This document shows positions 1-6,508 of a DNA stretch of 11,148 bases, piece after piece; positions within the stretch are counted from its first letter, which is position 1, and the number at the start of each line of letters is the position of its first letter. Source of the DNA: CAYUPI01 sp964446585 (lineage in GTDB: Bacteria; Verrucomicrobiota; Verrucomicrobiia; Limisphaerales; UBA8199); NCBI GenBank assembly GCA_964446585.1, contig CAYUPI010000106.1, forward strand, positions 1-11,148, written 5' to 3'. Below the pieces are notes generated by a model. That model saw only the letters and a list, made by a program, of their open reading frames with translations, did not search any database and had not been told where the DNA came from. Both the position numbers and the translations under genes were made by a program.

Positions 1-139
1 GGGACGAGCTTTGGGTCAGCACTTAAGATGGTGGTGGTATCAAGATGCGCTCTCGCATAGCGCGAACATAAAATGCGGCTTGCGTTACCCATTGCAGGAC
101 CATATATTGCGCGCTCTTTTTTGAGAAAAAGTTCAGCTT
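1..139 (+). other. region upstream of rpmI without a recognisable gene
   Basis: No frame in these bases ends like translation initiation factor IF3, whose gene normally precedes rpmI. Two mutually exclusive small hairpins are possible, ATGCG-CTCT-CGCAT (45-58) and GCGCT with AGCGC (47-63). This could be an untranslated leader or part of a longer intergenic gap. Confidence 0.4.
80..108 (+). promoter_or_regulatory. possible sigma70-like promoter upstream of rpmI
   Basis: TTGCGT at 80-85 and TATATT at 103-108 are separated by 17 bp. The -10 matches the consensus at 5 of 6 positions; the -35 matches only in its TTG. Transcription would begin near 115, giving a leader of about 25 nt before the rpmI ATG. 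In most bacteria infC lies just upstream and drives rpmI-rplT. No IF3 C-terminus is recognisable in bases 1-139, so a separate promoter here is plausible but unproven. Confidence 0.3.
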
Positions 140-349
140 ATGCGACGTCCAAAAGGCATCAAAACCAAGAAATCGGCCGCGAAGCGGTTCAAGATTACTG
201 CTGGTGGAAAAGTGCTTCGTGCGCGGGCCGGCAAGCGGCATTTGCTGCAAACGAAGAATCCGAAGCGCCGTCGCGCCCTGACGGGCACTACGCTGGTCCA
301 TTCAACCGACGCGTATCGCATCAAGCAGAGCCTTCCCTTTAGCCATTGA
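140..349 (+). CDS. rpmI: 50S ribosomal protein L35
   Basis: This encodes a 69-residue, very basic protein of the large ribosomal subunit. The L35 signature is clear: KSAAKRFK near residues 11-18, then GGKVLRARAGKRHLL at about 22-36, then a lysine/arginine-rich stretch (NPKRRR). The length is close to the usual 64-66 residues. The ATG at 140 is chosen because it begins the family N-terminus; the Shine-Dalgarno region is weak (GAGAAA about a dozen bases upstream). rplT follows 47 bp downstream, the standard rpmI-rplT order, which supports the call. In other bacteria the operon is controlled by L20 binding a leader RNA; no such leader could be confirmed here. Confidence 0.95.
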   Translation: MRRPKGIKTKKSAAKRFKITAGGKVLRARAGKRHLLQTKNPKRRRALTGTTLVHSTDAYRIKQSLPFSH

Positions 350-364
350 TCCGCTTGCTCTCTT

Positions 365-392
365 TCAACGTTCAACCATCAACTACCCACTA
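365..392 (+). repeat. heptamer tandem repeat TCAACNN in the rpmI-rplT gap
   Basis: Three consecutive 7-bp units lie at 365-371 (TCAACGT), 372-378 (TCAACCA) and 379-385 (TCAACTA), followed by a degenerate unit to 392. The array fills most of the 47-bp gap and ends 5 bp before the rplT start, in the place where a ribosome binding site would be expected. Related heptamers occur inside pheS and pheT. Confidence 0.7.
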
Positions 393-396
393 GCTC

Positions 397-768
397 ATGC
401 GCGTTACTAACGCCCCCGCTTCCCGCAAACGACGCACCCGGATGATTCGGGCCGCCAAAGGCTTCCGGATGCGCCGCTCCAAGCTTTATCGCTATGCCTC
501 CGATGCCATCGATCACGGCCGCCAGTACGCCTTCCGCGATCGCAAGACCAAGAAGCGCAATTTCCGCGCGCTGTGGCAAATCCGCATCAATGCCGCTGCT
601 CGCGCCGCCGGGATTACTTACAGCCGACTGATTGAGGGCCTGAAGGCCGCCCGGGTTGCGCTGGATCGCAAGGTCATCGCCGATCTGGCGGCGACGGATG
701 GCGCAGCGTTCAGCGAGTTGGTCAAGATCGCCCAAAACGCTTTGCGGGCCAAGGCGGCGAAGGCTTAA
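397..768 (+). CDS. rplT: 50S ribosomal protein L20
   Basis: This encodes a 123-residue protein that binds 23S rRNA early in large-subunit assembly. The L20 pattern runs through the whole length: basic N-terminus with KRRTRMIRAAKGFR (about residues 11-24), RSKLYRYA, the core YAFRDRKTKKRNFRALWQIR (about 44-63), then INAAARAAGITYSRLIEGL (about 64-82). It is slightly longer than the typical 115-120 residues because of a short alanine/lysine-rich C-terminus. The ATG at 397 is the only start that fits the family. The bases before it are a heptamer repeat, not a Shine-Dalgarno site, so initiation may depend on coupling to rpmI or on an SD-independent route. Confidence 0.96.
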   Translation: MRVTNAPASRKRRTRMIRAAKGFRMRRSKLYRYASDAIDHGRQYAFRDRKTKKRNFRALWQIRINAAARAAGITYSRLIEGLKAARVALDRKVIADLAATDGAAFSELVKIAQNALRAKAAKA

Positions 769-779
769 GCGACACAGGG

Positions 780-853
780 CTCGATTTTCGGTCGAGGAAT
801 GAGGGTCATTCCTAAACGCTGGCCTCCTTCGCGCCGCCTCAATCGGGCGCGAA
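780..853 (+). promoter_or_regulatory. run of three hairpins between rplT and pheS
   Basis: Three perfect inverted repeats follow one another in the 130-bp gap. CTCGA (780-784) pairs with TCGAG (792-796). GGAATGA (796-802) pairs with TCATTCC (806-812) across a GGG loop. TTCGCGCC (828-835) pairs with GGCGCGAA (846-853) across a 10-nt loop. The first two share base 796. None is followed by a T-run, so a classical intrinsic terminator is unlikely. It could be an RNA processing site or a structured pheS leader. No phenylalanine-rich leader peptide of the E. coli pheM type was found. Confidence 0.4.
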
Positions 854-898
854 TGACGGCACGGCTGGCACACGCGCAACCTCCGGCTTCGTCGAGTT

Positions 899-1984
899 AT
901 GGCATTCCTGGACGATATTGAACCGTTGAAGCAATCGGCTCTGGCCGAATTGCGAGCTGCGGCGGATCTGTCTGTGCTCGAACACGTACGCGTCAACTAT
1001 CTTGGAGCGCATGGCAAGCTCACCGCACTGATGAAGCAGTTGGGAGCTTTACCCAAGGAGGAAAAACCGGCTGCCGGGCAGGCAATCAACCGCGCCAAAG
1101 CTGAGCTCGAGGTGGCCTTGGGCGAGCGTCGGAGTGAACTCGAGTTGAAAGCCGCGCAGCCCAAGGAACCGACGGACTTCACGCTCCCAGGCCGCCGGCG
1201 CATGCTCGGCAAGCTGCATCCCCTGACGCAAGTAACCGAGGACATCGTCCGCAGTTTTCGCAAGCTAGGGTTCGTCGTCGCAGACGGCCCGGAAGTGGAA
1301 GACGAATACCATTGCTTCGACGCGCTGAATACGCCTGCGGATCATCCCGCGCGCGACACACAGGACACTTTTTACATCCAACATCCAGCAGCCGGCATCG
1401 AGAATCAAGGCTCCGGCCCTCAACCCCTCGCCGCGCCGAAGTCAGACGAAAGCGGGTCAATTCTCAACCCTCAACTTCTTCTCCGCACCCACACCTCTCC
1501 AGTCCAAATCCGTGTGATGGAGAAGCAACAACCGCCGGTCCGGATCATCGTGCCGGGTCGAGTGTATCGGCGCGATAACGCCGATGCCACCCACAATCCG
1601 ACGTTTCAACAGGTCGAGGGACTCTATGTGGACCGGGATGTAACTGTCGGCGACCTGAAAGGGACCGTCGAGTTTGTGTTCAAAGAGCTGATGGGGCCAG
1701 AGACCCGTATCCGTTTCCGCCCCCACTATTTCAGCTACACCGAACCAAGCTTTGAAATCGACTTCAGCAGCGCGCTCACTCGGAAGCTGGGCAGAGAATG
1801 GCTTGAGATCGCCGGCTGCGGCATGGTGCATCCGCAGGTGTTCGAAAACGTCGGCTACGACCCGGAAGCCTGGACCGGGTGGGCCTTCGGATTTGGGATC
1901 GAGCGCATCGCGATGATTCGCTACGGCATCAACGATATCCGGCTTCTTTACGAAAACGACGTGCGGTTCTTGAAGCAATTTTGA
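899..1984 (+). CDS. pheS: phenylalanyl-tRNA synthetase alpha subunit, with an internal insertion
   Basis: This is the catalytic subunit of the alpha2-beta2 class II synthetase that charges tRNA-Phe in the cytoplasm. The 361-residue product has the N-terminal coiled-coil region (about 1-90), then the class II core: LHPLTQVTEDI, GPEVEDEYHCFDALN, motif 2 around RVYRRDNADATHNPTFQQVE (about 220-239), RFRPHYFSYTEPS, and motif 3 GFGIERIAMIRYG (about 332-344). It ends in the typical NDVRFLKQF. Between DTFY (156-159) and LLRTHTSPVQIR (from about 194) it carries about 32 extra residues where E. coli has about five. The insertion is in frame and its DNA contains TCAAYNN heptamers, so the gene is probably functional. 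The ATG at 899 has only a weak GAG upstream. The partner gene pheT is separated from it by vapBC. Confidence 0.96.
   Translation: MAFLDDIEPLKQSALAELRAAADLSVLEHVRVNYLGAHGKLTALMKQLGALPKEEKPAAGQAINRAKAELEVALGERRSELELKAAQPKEPTDFTLPGRRRMLGKLHPLTQVTEDIVRSFRKLGFVVADGPEVEDEYHCFDALNTPADHPARDTQDTFYIQHPAAGIENQGSGPQPLAAPKSDESGSILNPQLLLRTHTSPVQIRVMEKQQPPVRIIVPGRVYRRDNADATHNPTFQQVEGLYVDRDVTVGDLKGTVEFVFKELMGPETRIRFRPHYFSYTEPSFEIDFSSALTRKLGREWLEIAGCGMVHPQVFENVGYDPEAWTGWAFGFGIERIAMIRYGINDIRLLYENDVRFLKQF
1420..1477 (+). repeat. TCAAYNN heptamer repeats within pheS
   Basis: Three tandem 7-bp units at 1457-1463 (TCAATTC), 1464-1470 (TCAACCC) and 1471-1477 (TCAACTT) form the 3' end of the pheS insertion. An isolated TCAACCC lies at 1420-1426. 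The units resemble the array at 365-385. Because 21 bp is divisible by three, the tandem block keeps the reading frame. Confidence 0.6.
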
Positions 1985-2004
1985 GCCGAACAGGTGGCAT
2001 TCGT

Positions 2005-2033
2005 GTCACAAGTGTGGATTCCAGAATTAGATT
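2005..2033 (+). promoter_or_regulatory. possible vapBC promoter with short palindromes
   Basis: GTCACA (2005-2010) and TAGATT (2028-2033) are spaced by 17 bp and each matches the sigma70 consensus at 4 of 6 positions. Two short near-palindromes overlap this element, CACAAGTGTG (2007-2016) and ATTCCAGAAT (2018-2027). VapBC pairs usually repress their own promoter through such operators. The match is weak, and read-through from pheS could also express the pair. Confidence 0.25.
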
Positions 2034-2047
2034 GACAGGATTTCGAA

Positions 2048-2290
2048 TTGGACCATTTTGGAGGCGTGAAGACGACAATTGATATTCCAGAAAAAGTGCT
2101 GGCGGAAGCCATCAGGCACACCCGCGCGAAGACGAAAAAACAAGCAATTCTTACCGCTGTTGAGAAATACAACCGGCTTCAGCGCCTGGCCAGACTTAAC
2201 GCGCGCATTCGCGGGTCATTCAAAGATTTCATGACCCAGGAGGATCTGAAAGTCATCCGCCAGGATGCCAAGTGGGAGGCGATGAAGTGA
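2048..2290 (+). CDS. vapB: VapB-family antitoxin
   Basis: This encodes the antitoxin partner of the downstream PIN toxin. The KTTIDIPEKVLAEAIRHTRA segment followed by KTKKQAILTAVEKYNR is the ribbon-helix-helix-like pattern of the VapB_antitoxin (DUF2191-type) family, in which a beta strand and two helices form a DNA-binding dimer. The C-terminal part (about 50-80) would wrap the toxin. Two starts are possible. TTG at 2048 gives 80 residues and has AGGA 7 nt upstream. GTG at 2066 gives 74 residues and matches the usual family N-terminus, but its GGAGG is only 1 nt away. Spacing favours TTG; family length favours GTG. It follows pheS by 63 bp, and its stop overlaps the start of vapC by 4 bp. 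Confidence 0.88.
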   Translation: MDHFGGVKTTIDIPEKVLAEAIRHTRAKTKKQAILTAVEKYNRLQRLARLNARIRGSFKDFMTQEDLKVIRQDAKWEAMK

Positions 2291-2664
2291 AGCTGGTTGA
2301 TACCTCAAGTTGGATCGAGTATCTGCGTGAACTTGAATCGGAAGCGAGCGAGCGTGTTGAGGATCTGGTGCTGGCCGGGGAAGCCTCCTGGTGCGAAATG
2401 ACCCTGGTGGAATTGTGGAATGGGGCCCGTGGCGCGAGAGAAAGGAGCGAACTGGCCGAATTGGAGAAAGAAATCACATTGCTTTCGGTGCACTCGCCAG
2501 TGTGGAAAACCGCGCGCAAACTGGCGCGCCGCTGTCGCGAGGCAGGCGTAACGGTCCCGGCCAGCGATATCGTCATTACAGCGTGCGCTGCAAATCATGG
2601 AGTCGAACTGGAGCACTGCGACGGCCACTTTGACAAGATACTGCCAATCGCGGCCAAGTTATGA
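2287..2664 (+). CDS. vapC: VapC-family PIN-domain ribonuclease toxin
   Basis: This encodes a 125-residue type II toxin. PIN-domain VapC proteins cut RNA, often initiator tRNA or other tRNAs or 23S rRNA, using Mg2+/Mn2+ held by acidic residues. The expected residues are present: D5 in LVDTSSWIEYL, E42 in TLVELWNGA, D94 in VPASDIVITACA and D112 in EHCDGHFDKI, so it looks catalytically intact. The start is the GTG at 2287, with GGAGG at 2275-2279 exactly 7 nt upstream. The GTGA overlap with the vapB stop implies translational coupling, as is usual for these pairs. An in-frame GTG at 2272 exists but lacks such a site. The pair lies inside the pheS-pheT operon. The RNA target cannot be told from sequence. 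Confidence 0.92.
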   Translation: MKLVDTSSWIEYLRELESEASERVEDLVLAGEASWCEMTLVELWNGARGARERSELAELEKEITLLSVHSPVWKTARKLARRCREAGVTVPASDIVITACAANHGVELEHCDGHFDKILPIAAKL

Positions 2665-2700
2665 CGGACCCCACTTTATCGGTCGCCGAGCTTGCGAATC

Positions 2701-5220
2701 ATGAAGATAACTCTTAACTGGCTCAAACAGTACGTCGATTTCGATTGGTCGCCCGAGGAATTGGCGGAGCGATTGACCATGCTCGGCATCGAAGTCGAGG
2801 ACGTCCATAAACTCGCCGGCGAATTCGAAGGGGTGGTCGTTGGTCAGGTCATCACGTGCGACAAACATCCGAACGCGGACAAGCTGTTATTGTGCCGCGT
2901 CAACGACGGCAAAGGCGAGCGGCAGATCGTCTGCGGCGCGCATAATTTCAAGGTGGGCGACAAAGTGCCCCTGATCCTGCCCGGGCAGACCTTGCCCGCA
3001 AAACCAGGTCAGCCTCCGCAGACAATCAAAGTCGGTAAAATACGCGGAGTGGAATCGCACGGCATGATGTGCTCGCCTCAGGAGTTGGGACTGGGCAGCG
3101 ACGTGGAAGGGCTGTTGATCCTCCGCGAGGACGCGAAAGTAGGCCAGCCTTTCGCCGAGTATCTACGCCGCTCCGGCAGCGACGTGGTCTATGACCTGGA
3201 GATTACACCCAATCGGCCCGACTGGAATAGCGTCATCGGCATCGCGCGCGAGATCAGTGCGGTGACTGGTAATCGGCTCCGATTGCCGGAGGCTTCGGCT
3301 TCAAGTTCAGCGGTCAAAGTCGAAAACCTGGTCGCGGTCCGGTGTGAAGATGGCGAGTTGTGTCCGCGGTACACAGCGCGCGTCCTTCAGGGAGTGAAAA
3401 TTGGCCCAAGTCCCGACTGGCTGAAACACACGTTGGAGAAAGTTGGCATTCGCAGCATCAACAACGTCGTGGACGTGACGAACTATGTCATGCTCGAGTC
3501 CGGCCAGCCTCTGCACGCCTTCGACTACCACCTGCTTCAGGCGGGCGCAATCAACACTTCCAAAGAGGTTCACGCATCACGTATCACGCATCACGAATCA
3601 CGCCCCACCATCGTCATCCGCCGCGCGGCTGAGGGAGAAAAGTTCATGACCCTCGATGGCCAGGAACGAACGCTCACCCGAGAGACGCTCATGATCGCTG
3701 ATGAAACAAAACCGATTGCTCTGGCCGGAGTAATGGGTGGCCAAAACAGTGAAATCAGGCTCGACACGGCCGATGTGCTTATCGAGAGCGCCTGTTTCAA
3801 GCCGCAGAATATTCGCGCGACTTCCAAGCGGCTGGGACTGCGCACGGAGTCCTCCTATCGTTTCGAGCGGGGTGCTGATATTGCCATTTGCGATTGGGCC
3901 AGCCAGCGAGCCGCACAACTGATATTGGAGACGGCTGGTGGTCAATTGGCCGAGGGGGTGGTGGACGCTTACCCCAAGCCGGTGGAACCAAGGCAACTCA
4001 CTCTTCGGCCACAAAAAGTCAATCAACTCCTCGGCACCGAGCTGAAATCGGAAGAAATGGAATTCTATCTGGGCCGGCTCGGGCTCAAAGCGGCAGGCCG
4101 CAAGCCGCGCCCGCTGGATGCTCCGACCACACTGCCGGAACCGATAAGCTTTCGGGTTCCGAGCTTCCGGGTCGATCTGAAGCGGGAAGCGGATTTGATC
4201 GAGGAAATCGCGCGGCTCCATGGCGTCGATAAGATTCCTGCAACGCCTCCCCGAGGCGCGCTCGGCGCGAATGATTACGACGCCGTGCATGACCAACTCC
4301 TGGAAGCGCGACGAATTTTGACGGGTCTGGGCTTGTTCGAGGCCCAGGGACAAACTCTGATTTCAGATGCAGCGGCAAAGCTGTCGAAGGCGGAGGGCAT
4401 AATCTCATTGGCCAATCCGCTGAGCAGCGACATGAACGTGCTTCGGCCGAGCCTGATTCCCGGCTTGCTCGATTCCCTGCGCCACAATTTATGTCACAAA
4501 AACTGGAGCGTGGCGCTGTTCGAGCTTGGCAGGGTCTTCTTTGCCACGCGCGCCGAGGCGTCACACGTTGCTGGACCAACCTGCGAGGAACGGCGCCTGG
4601 CCATCGCGCTCACGGGCCAACGCGCTGCGTTATTCTGGAGCGGGGAAGCGCGGGAAGCGAAGTTCGACATTTTCGATCTAAAAGGATTGCTCGAGGAGTT
4701 TTTCGACCAATTTGGGCTGCGCGGCGTAAATTATTCGCGCAGGCCTGACAGCACAGCGCTCCTCCTTGAGTCAGCAACCATTCACCTGGGCAAATTTCAA
4801 GTCGGCGAACTGGGCCAGCTCCTTCCGCCGCTGGCCCGACGCTGCGATTTGCGGGATGCGGTGTTCCTGGCGGAACTCAATCTCGCCACGCTGCTTGCAC
4901 GGCGAATGACCGGTCGATCCTTCAAGCCACTCCCGGTGTTCCCTGCGATCCGCCGCGATGTGGCCATGCTCGTGCCGGATGTAACCACACACGAAGCGGT
5001 CCTGCAGGCCGTCAAGCAGGCCAAACCCGCCAATCTCGAGTCCGTCGAATTGTTCGATATCTTCCGCGGCAAGAATGTCCCCGCCGGGCAGAAAAGCATG
5101 GCCTACGCGTTTACCTATCGGAATCCCGACCGGACCTTGACCGACGCCGAAGCCAACGCCGCCCACGAAAAACTGGTCGAGCAGTTTAAGCAGCGGCTGC
5201 AGGCCGTCGTCCGCGATTAG
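2701..5220 (+). CDS. pheT: phenylalanyl-tRNA synthetase beta subunit, with a repeat-encoded insertion
   Basis: This is the large subunit of the same synthetase; it binds tRNA-Phe and edits misacylated Tyr-tRNA-Phe. The 839-residue product (about 795 in E. coli) begins MKITLNWLKQYVDF, the family N-terminus, so the ATG at 2701 is preferred to the TTG at 2692. Domains follow the usual order: EMAPII-like tRNA-binding domain (about 44-150, HPNADKLLLCRV), LEITPNRPDWNSVIGIARE (about 166-184), B3/B4 editing domain (about 219-410), B5 (about 430-505), catalytic-like core, and ferredoxin-fold anticodon-binding domain (about 740-838). After HAFDYHLL about 20 extra residues precede the conserved IVIRRAAEGE. 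Part of that insert is encoded by a TCACGNN heptamer array. There is no good Shine-Dalgarno site, and it starts 36 bp after vapC. Confidence 0.97.
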   Translation: MKITLNWLKQYVDFDWSPEELAERLTMLGIEVEDVHKLAGEFEGVVVGQVITCDKHPNADKLLLCRVNDGKGERQIVCGAHNFKVGDKVPLILPGQTLPAKPGQPPQTIKVGKIRGVESHGMMCSPQELGLGSDVEGLLILREDAKVGQPFAEYLRRSGSDVVYDLEITPNRPDWNSVIGIAREISAVTGNRLRLPEASASSSAVKVENLVAVRCEDGELCPRYTARVLQGVKIGPSPDWLKHTLEKVGIRSINNVVDVTNYVMLESGQPLHAFDYHLLQAGAINTSKEVHASRITHHESRPTIVIRRAAEGEKFMTLDGQERTLTRETLMIADETKPIALAGVMGGQNSEIRLDTADVLIESACFKPQNIRATSKRLGLRTESSYRFERGADIAICDWASQRAAQLILETAGGQLAEGVVDAYPKPVEPRQLTLRPQKVNQLLGTELKSEEMEFYLGRLGLKAAGRKPRPLDAPTTLPEPISFRVPSFRVDLKREADLIEEIARLHGVDKIPATPPRGALGANDYDAVHDQLLEARRILTGLGLFEAQGQTLISDAAAKLSKAEGIISLANPLSSDMNVLRPSLIPGLLDSLRHNLCHKNWSVALFELGRVFFATRAEASHVAGPTCEERRLAIALTGQRAALFWSGEAREAKFDIFDLKGLLEEFFDQFGLRGVNYSRRPDSTALLLESATIHLGKFQVGELGQLLPPLARRCDLRDAVFLAELNLATLLARRMTGRSFKPLPVFPAIRRDVAMLVPDVTTHEAVLQAVKQAKPANLESVELFDIFRGKNVPAGQKSMAYAFTYRNPDRTLTDAEANAAHEKLVEQFKQRLQAVVRD
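3570..3604 (+). repeat. TCACGNN heptamer tandem repeat within pheT
   Basis: Five consecutive 7-bp units read TCACGCA, TCACGTA, TCACGCA, TCACGAA and TCACGCC. They encode the HASRITHHESRP stretch (from residue 291) of an insertion absent from E. coli PheT. The unit is one step from the TCAAC heptamers at 365-385 and 1457-1477, so the three look like one repeat class. Confidence 0.75.
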
Positions 5221-5235
5221 CTCGCGATATGAGGT

Positions 5236-5280
5236 CTTCGGGTCGTCCGACCGTCAGCCACAGGCGGCTCACGCCCGAAG
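5236..5280. terminator. possible bidirectional terminator between pheT and the oxidoreductase gene
   Basis: CTTCGGG (5236-5242) and CCCGAAG (5274-5280) are perfect inverted repeats flanking a smaller AGCC/GGCT repeat. They span the gap between two convergent genes and reach a few codons into the 3' end of the oxidoreductase gene. No T-run follows on either strand, so efficient intrinsic termination is uncertain. Confidence 0.3.
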
Positions 5281-6504
5281 CGGGTGTTGACGGTTCTTCA
5301 GGGGAAAATCGACCCGGCCTCTCGCCAACCCGGCGGCGAACACCGCCATGGCCATCTCGAGCGCTTTCATCCCGGCATAGCCGCTGCACACCGGTTGTCG
5401 ATCCAGCCTGACCGCCGTCAGCCAGTCGTCCACCACGCGCCCGTTCGCGCGTTCCGTAGTCCGTTCGGTTTCACCCCAGCTCAACGTCGGGTCTTCGGCC
5501 CATGGGCGCCATTGATCGGTCTTGCCCTCGCCCGTCCATGTTCCCTCACGAAGCGTGTAGATCCGAGGGACCATTTCCATCTGCATTCTGACCGAGCCTT
5601 TGCTGCCGATCAGTTCCATCCCCCAAGGCCCTGCGGATGCTTTGCACTTCGATCGGCTAACGAAGGTCGCATGCATCCCGCGCGCAAAGGCAAACTCAGC
5701 CTCGATCTCATCTCCCGCCACAGGACCGATGCCTTCCGTCGCTGGATGCGCGTCCTTGAGCGTGATCTCGTGGCCACCCTGCGAAATCCGGGCAGCGCAC
5801 CACAGCGGATCACCGGCAAAGAACCTCATCAGATCGAATAGGTGGACTCCGAGCACGAGCAAGTCCTCGCCCCCGGCGCGGTGGTCCTGTTTGCCGTGCG
5901 ACCGAATCTCCAGCAGCTCGCCCAGCAGGCCGTTGTCGATGGCGGTCTTGAGCGCCAGAATGTTCGGGGCCAGTCGCATCTGGTGGGCGACAACGATTTT
6001 CAGCCCTGCCCGCTCCGCCACCGCCAGCAATTCGTCGGCCTCGGCCAACGTTTGCGTGAACGGCTTCTCCGTGTAAATGTGCGCCCCGACCTGCAGAGCC
6101 GCCAGCGCCATTGCATGGTGTTCGTCCGTCCAGCGTGGGGCGACGCAGACGAGGTTGGGTTTTTCTTTTTCCAACATCTGCCGGTAGTCCGCATACGATC
6201 GGAGCGCTTGTGACCGGGCCGCGGCCTGGGCGCGGCCGGCCGCGTCCGCATCAGCGACGGCTACGACCCTGACATCATCGCGCCCGTTGAAGATGAGGTC
6301 GTGGGCGTGGCCGTAATTCCCGTGACCTGTGTGACCGATGATGGCGGCCCGGAATGGTTGCCTGGCAACCGCGCCCACTTCAGCCGCGCGAGACGAGATA
6401 GCCGCTAGCGCGACCAACCCGGTCGAGCGCGCCAGGAACTGTCGGCGTGTCGTGACTGCCGACAATCGGTTCAGTCGCATATCAGGCTCGATGGGGCGAC
6501 ACAT
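5269..6504 (-). CDS. Tat-signal Gfo/Idh/MocA-family oxidoreductase
   Basis: This encodes a 411-residue NAD(P)-dependent sugar- or polyol-type dehydrogenase-like protein. A twin-arginine signal is visible, TTRRQFLARSTGLVALAA (about 18-35), followed by a likely cleavage region near 40-46, so export folded to the periplasm is predicted. The Rossmann start is AAIIGHTGHGNYGHAHD (about 53-69), a variant of GxGxxG. YTEKPFTQT (144-152) carries the EKP motif, and GVHLFDLM (219-226) supplies the catalytic-type histidine H221 with D224. The substrate cannot be assigned. The first ATG (6504) has GAGTGA about 7 nt upstream; an ATG eight codons later (6480) is also possible. The gene starts 4 nt after the permease stop, so the two are probably co-transcribed. 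Confidence 0.9.
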   Translation of the reverse strand: MCRPIEPDMRLNRLSAVTTRRQFLARSTGLVALAAISSRAAEVGAVARQPFRAAIIGHTGHGNYGHAHDLIFNGRDDVRVVAVADADAAGRAQAAARSQALRSYADYRQMLEKEKPNLVCVAPRWTDEHHAMALAALQVGAHIYTEKPFTQTLAEADELLAVAERAGLKIVVAHQMRLAPNILALKTAIDNGLLGELLEIRSHGKQDHRAGGEDLLVLGVHLFDLMRFFAGDPLWCAARISQGGHEITLKDAHPATEGIGPVAGDEIEAEFAFARGMHATFVSRSKCKASAGPWGMELIGSKGSVRMQMEMVPRIYTLREGTWTGEGKTDQWRPWAEDPTLSWGETERTTERANGRVVDDWLTAVRLDRQPVCSGYAGMKALEMAMAVFAAGLARGRVDFPLKNRQHPLRA

Positions 6505-6508
6505 GGCG

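Noticed and set aside
1..60. C-terminus of infC
   Set aside because: All three forward frames stop without any IF3-like ending.
800..922. Leader peptide before pheS (40 codons from the ATG at 800)
   Set aside because: It contains no phenylalanine codons, has no ribosome site and runs into pheS in another frame, so it does not fit an attenuation peptide.
1985..2700. Target-site duplication flanking vapBC
   Set aside because: Only a 7-bp near match (GCCGAAC after pheS, GCCGAGC before pheT) was found, with one mismatch; this is not more than chance.
3570..3604. CRISPR-like array
   Set aside because: The 7-bp units are contiguous without spacers and lie in a coding frame; they are simple tandem repeats.
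3598..4353. Long open frame (251 codons) antisense to pheT
   Set aside because: It lies wholly opposite a strongly conserved pheT coding region and its translation resembles no family; it is a by-product of codon bias.
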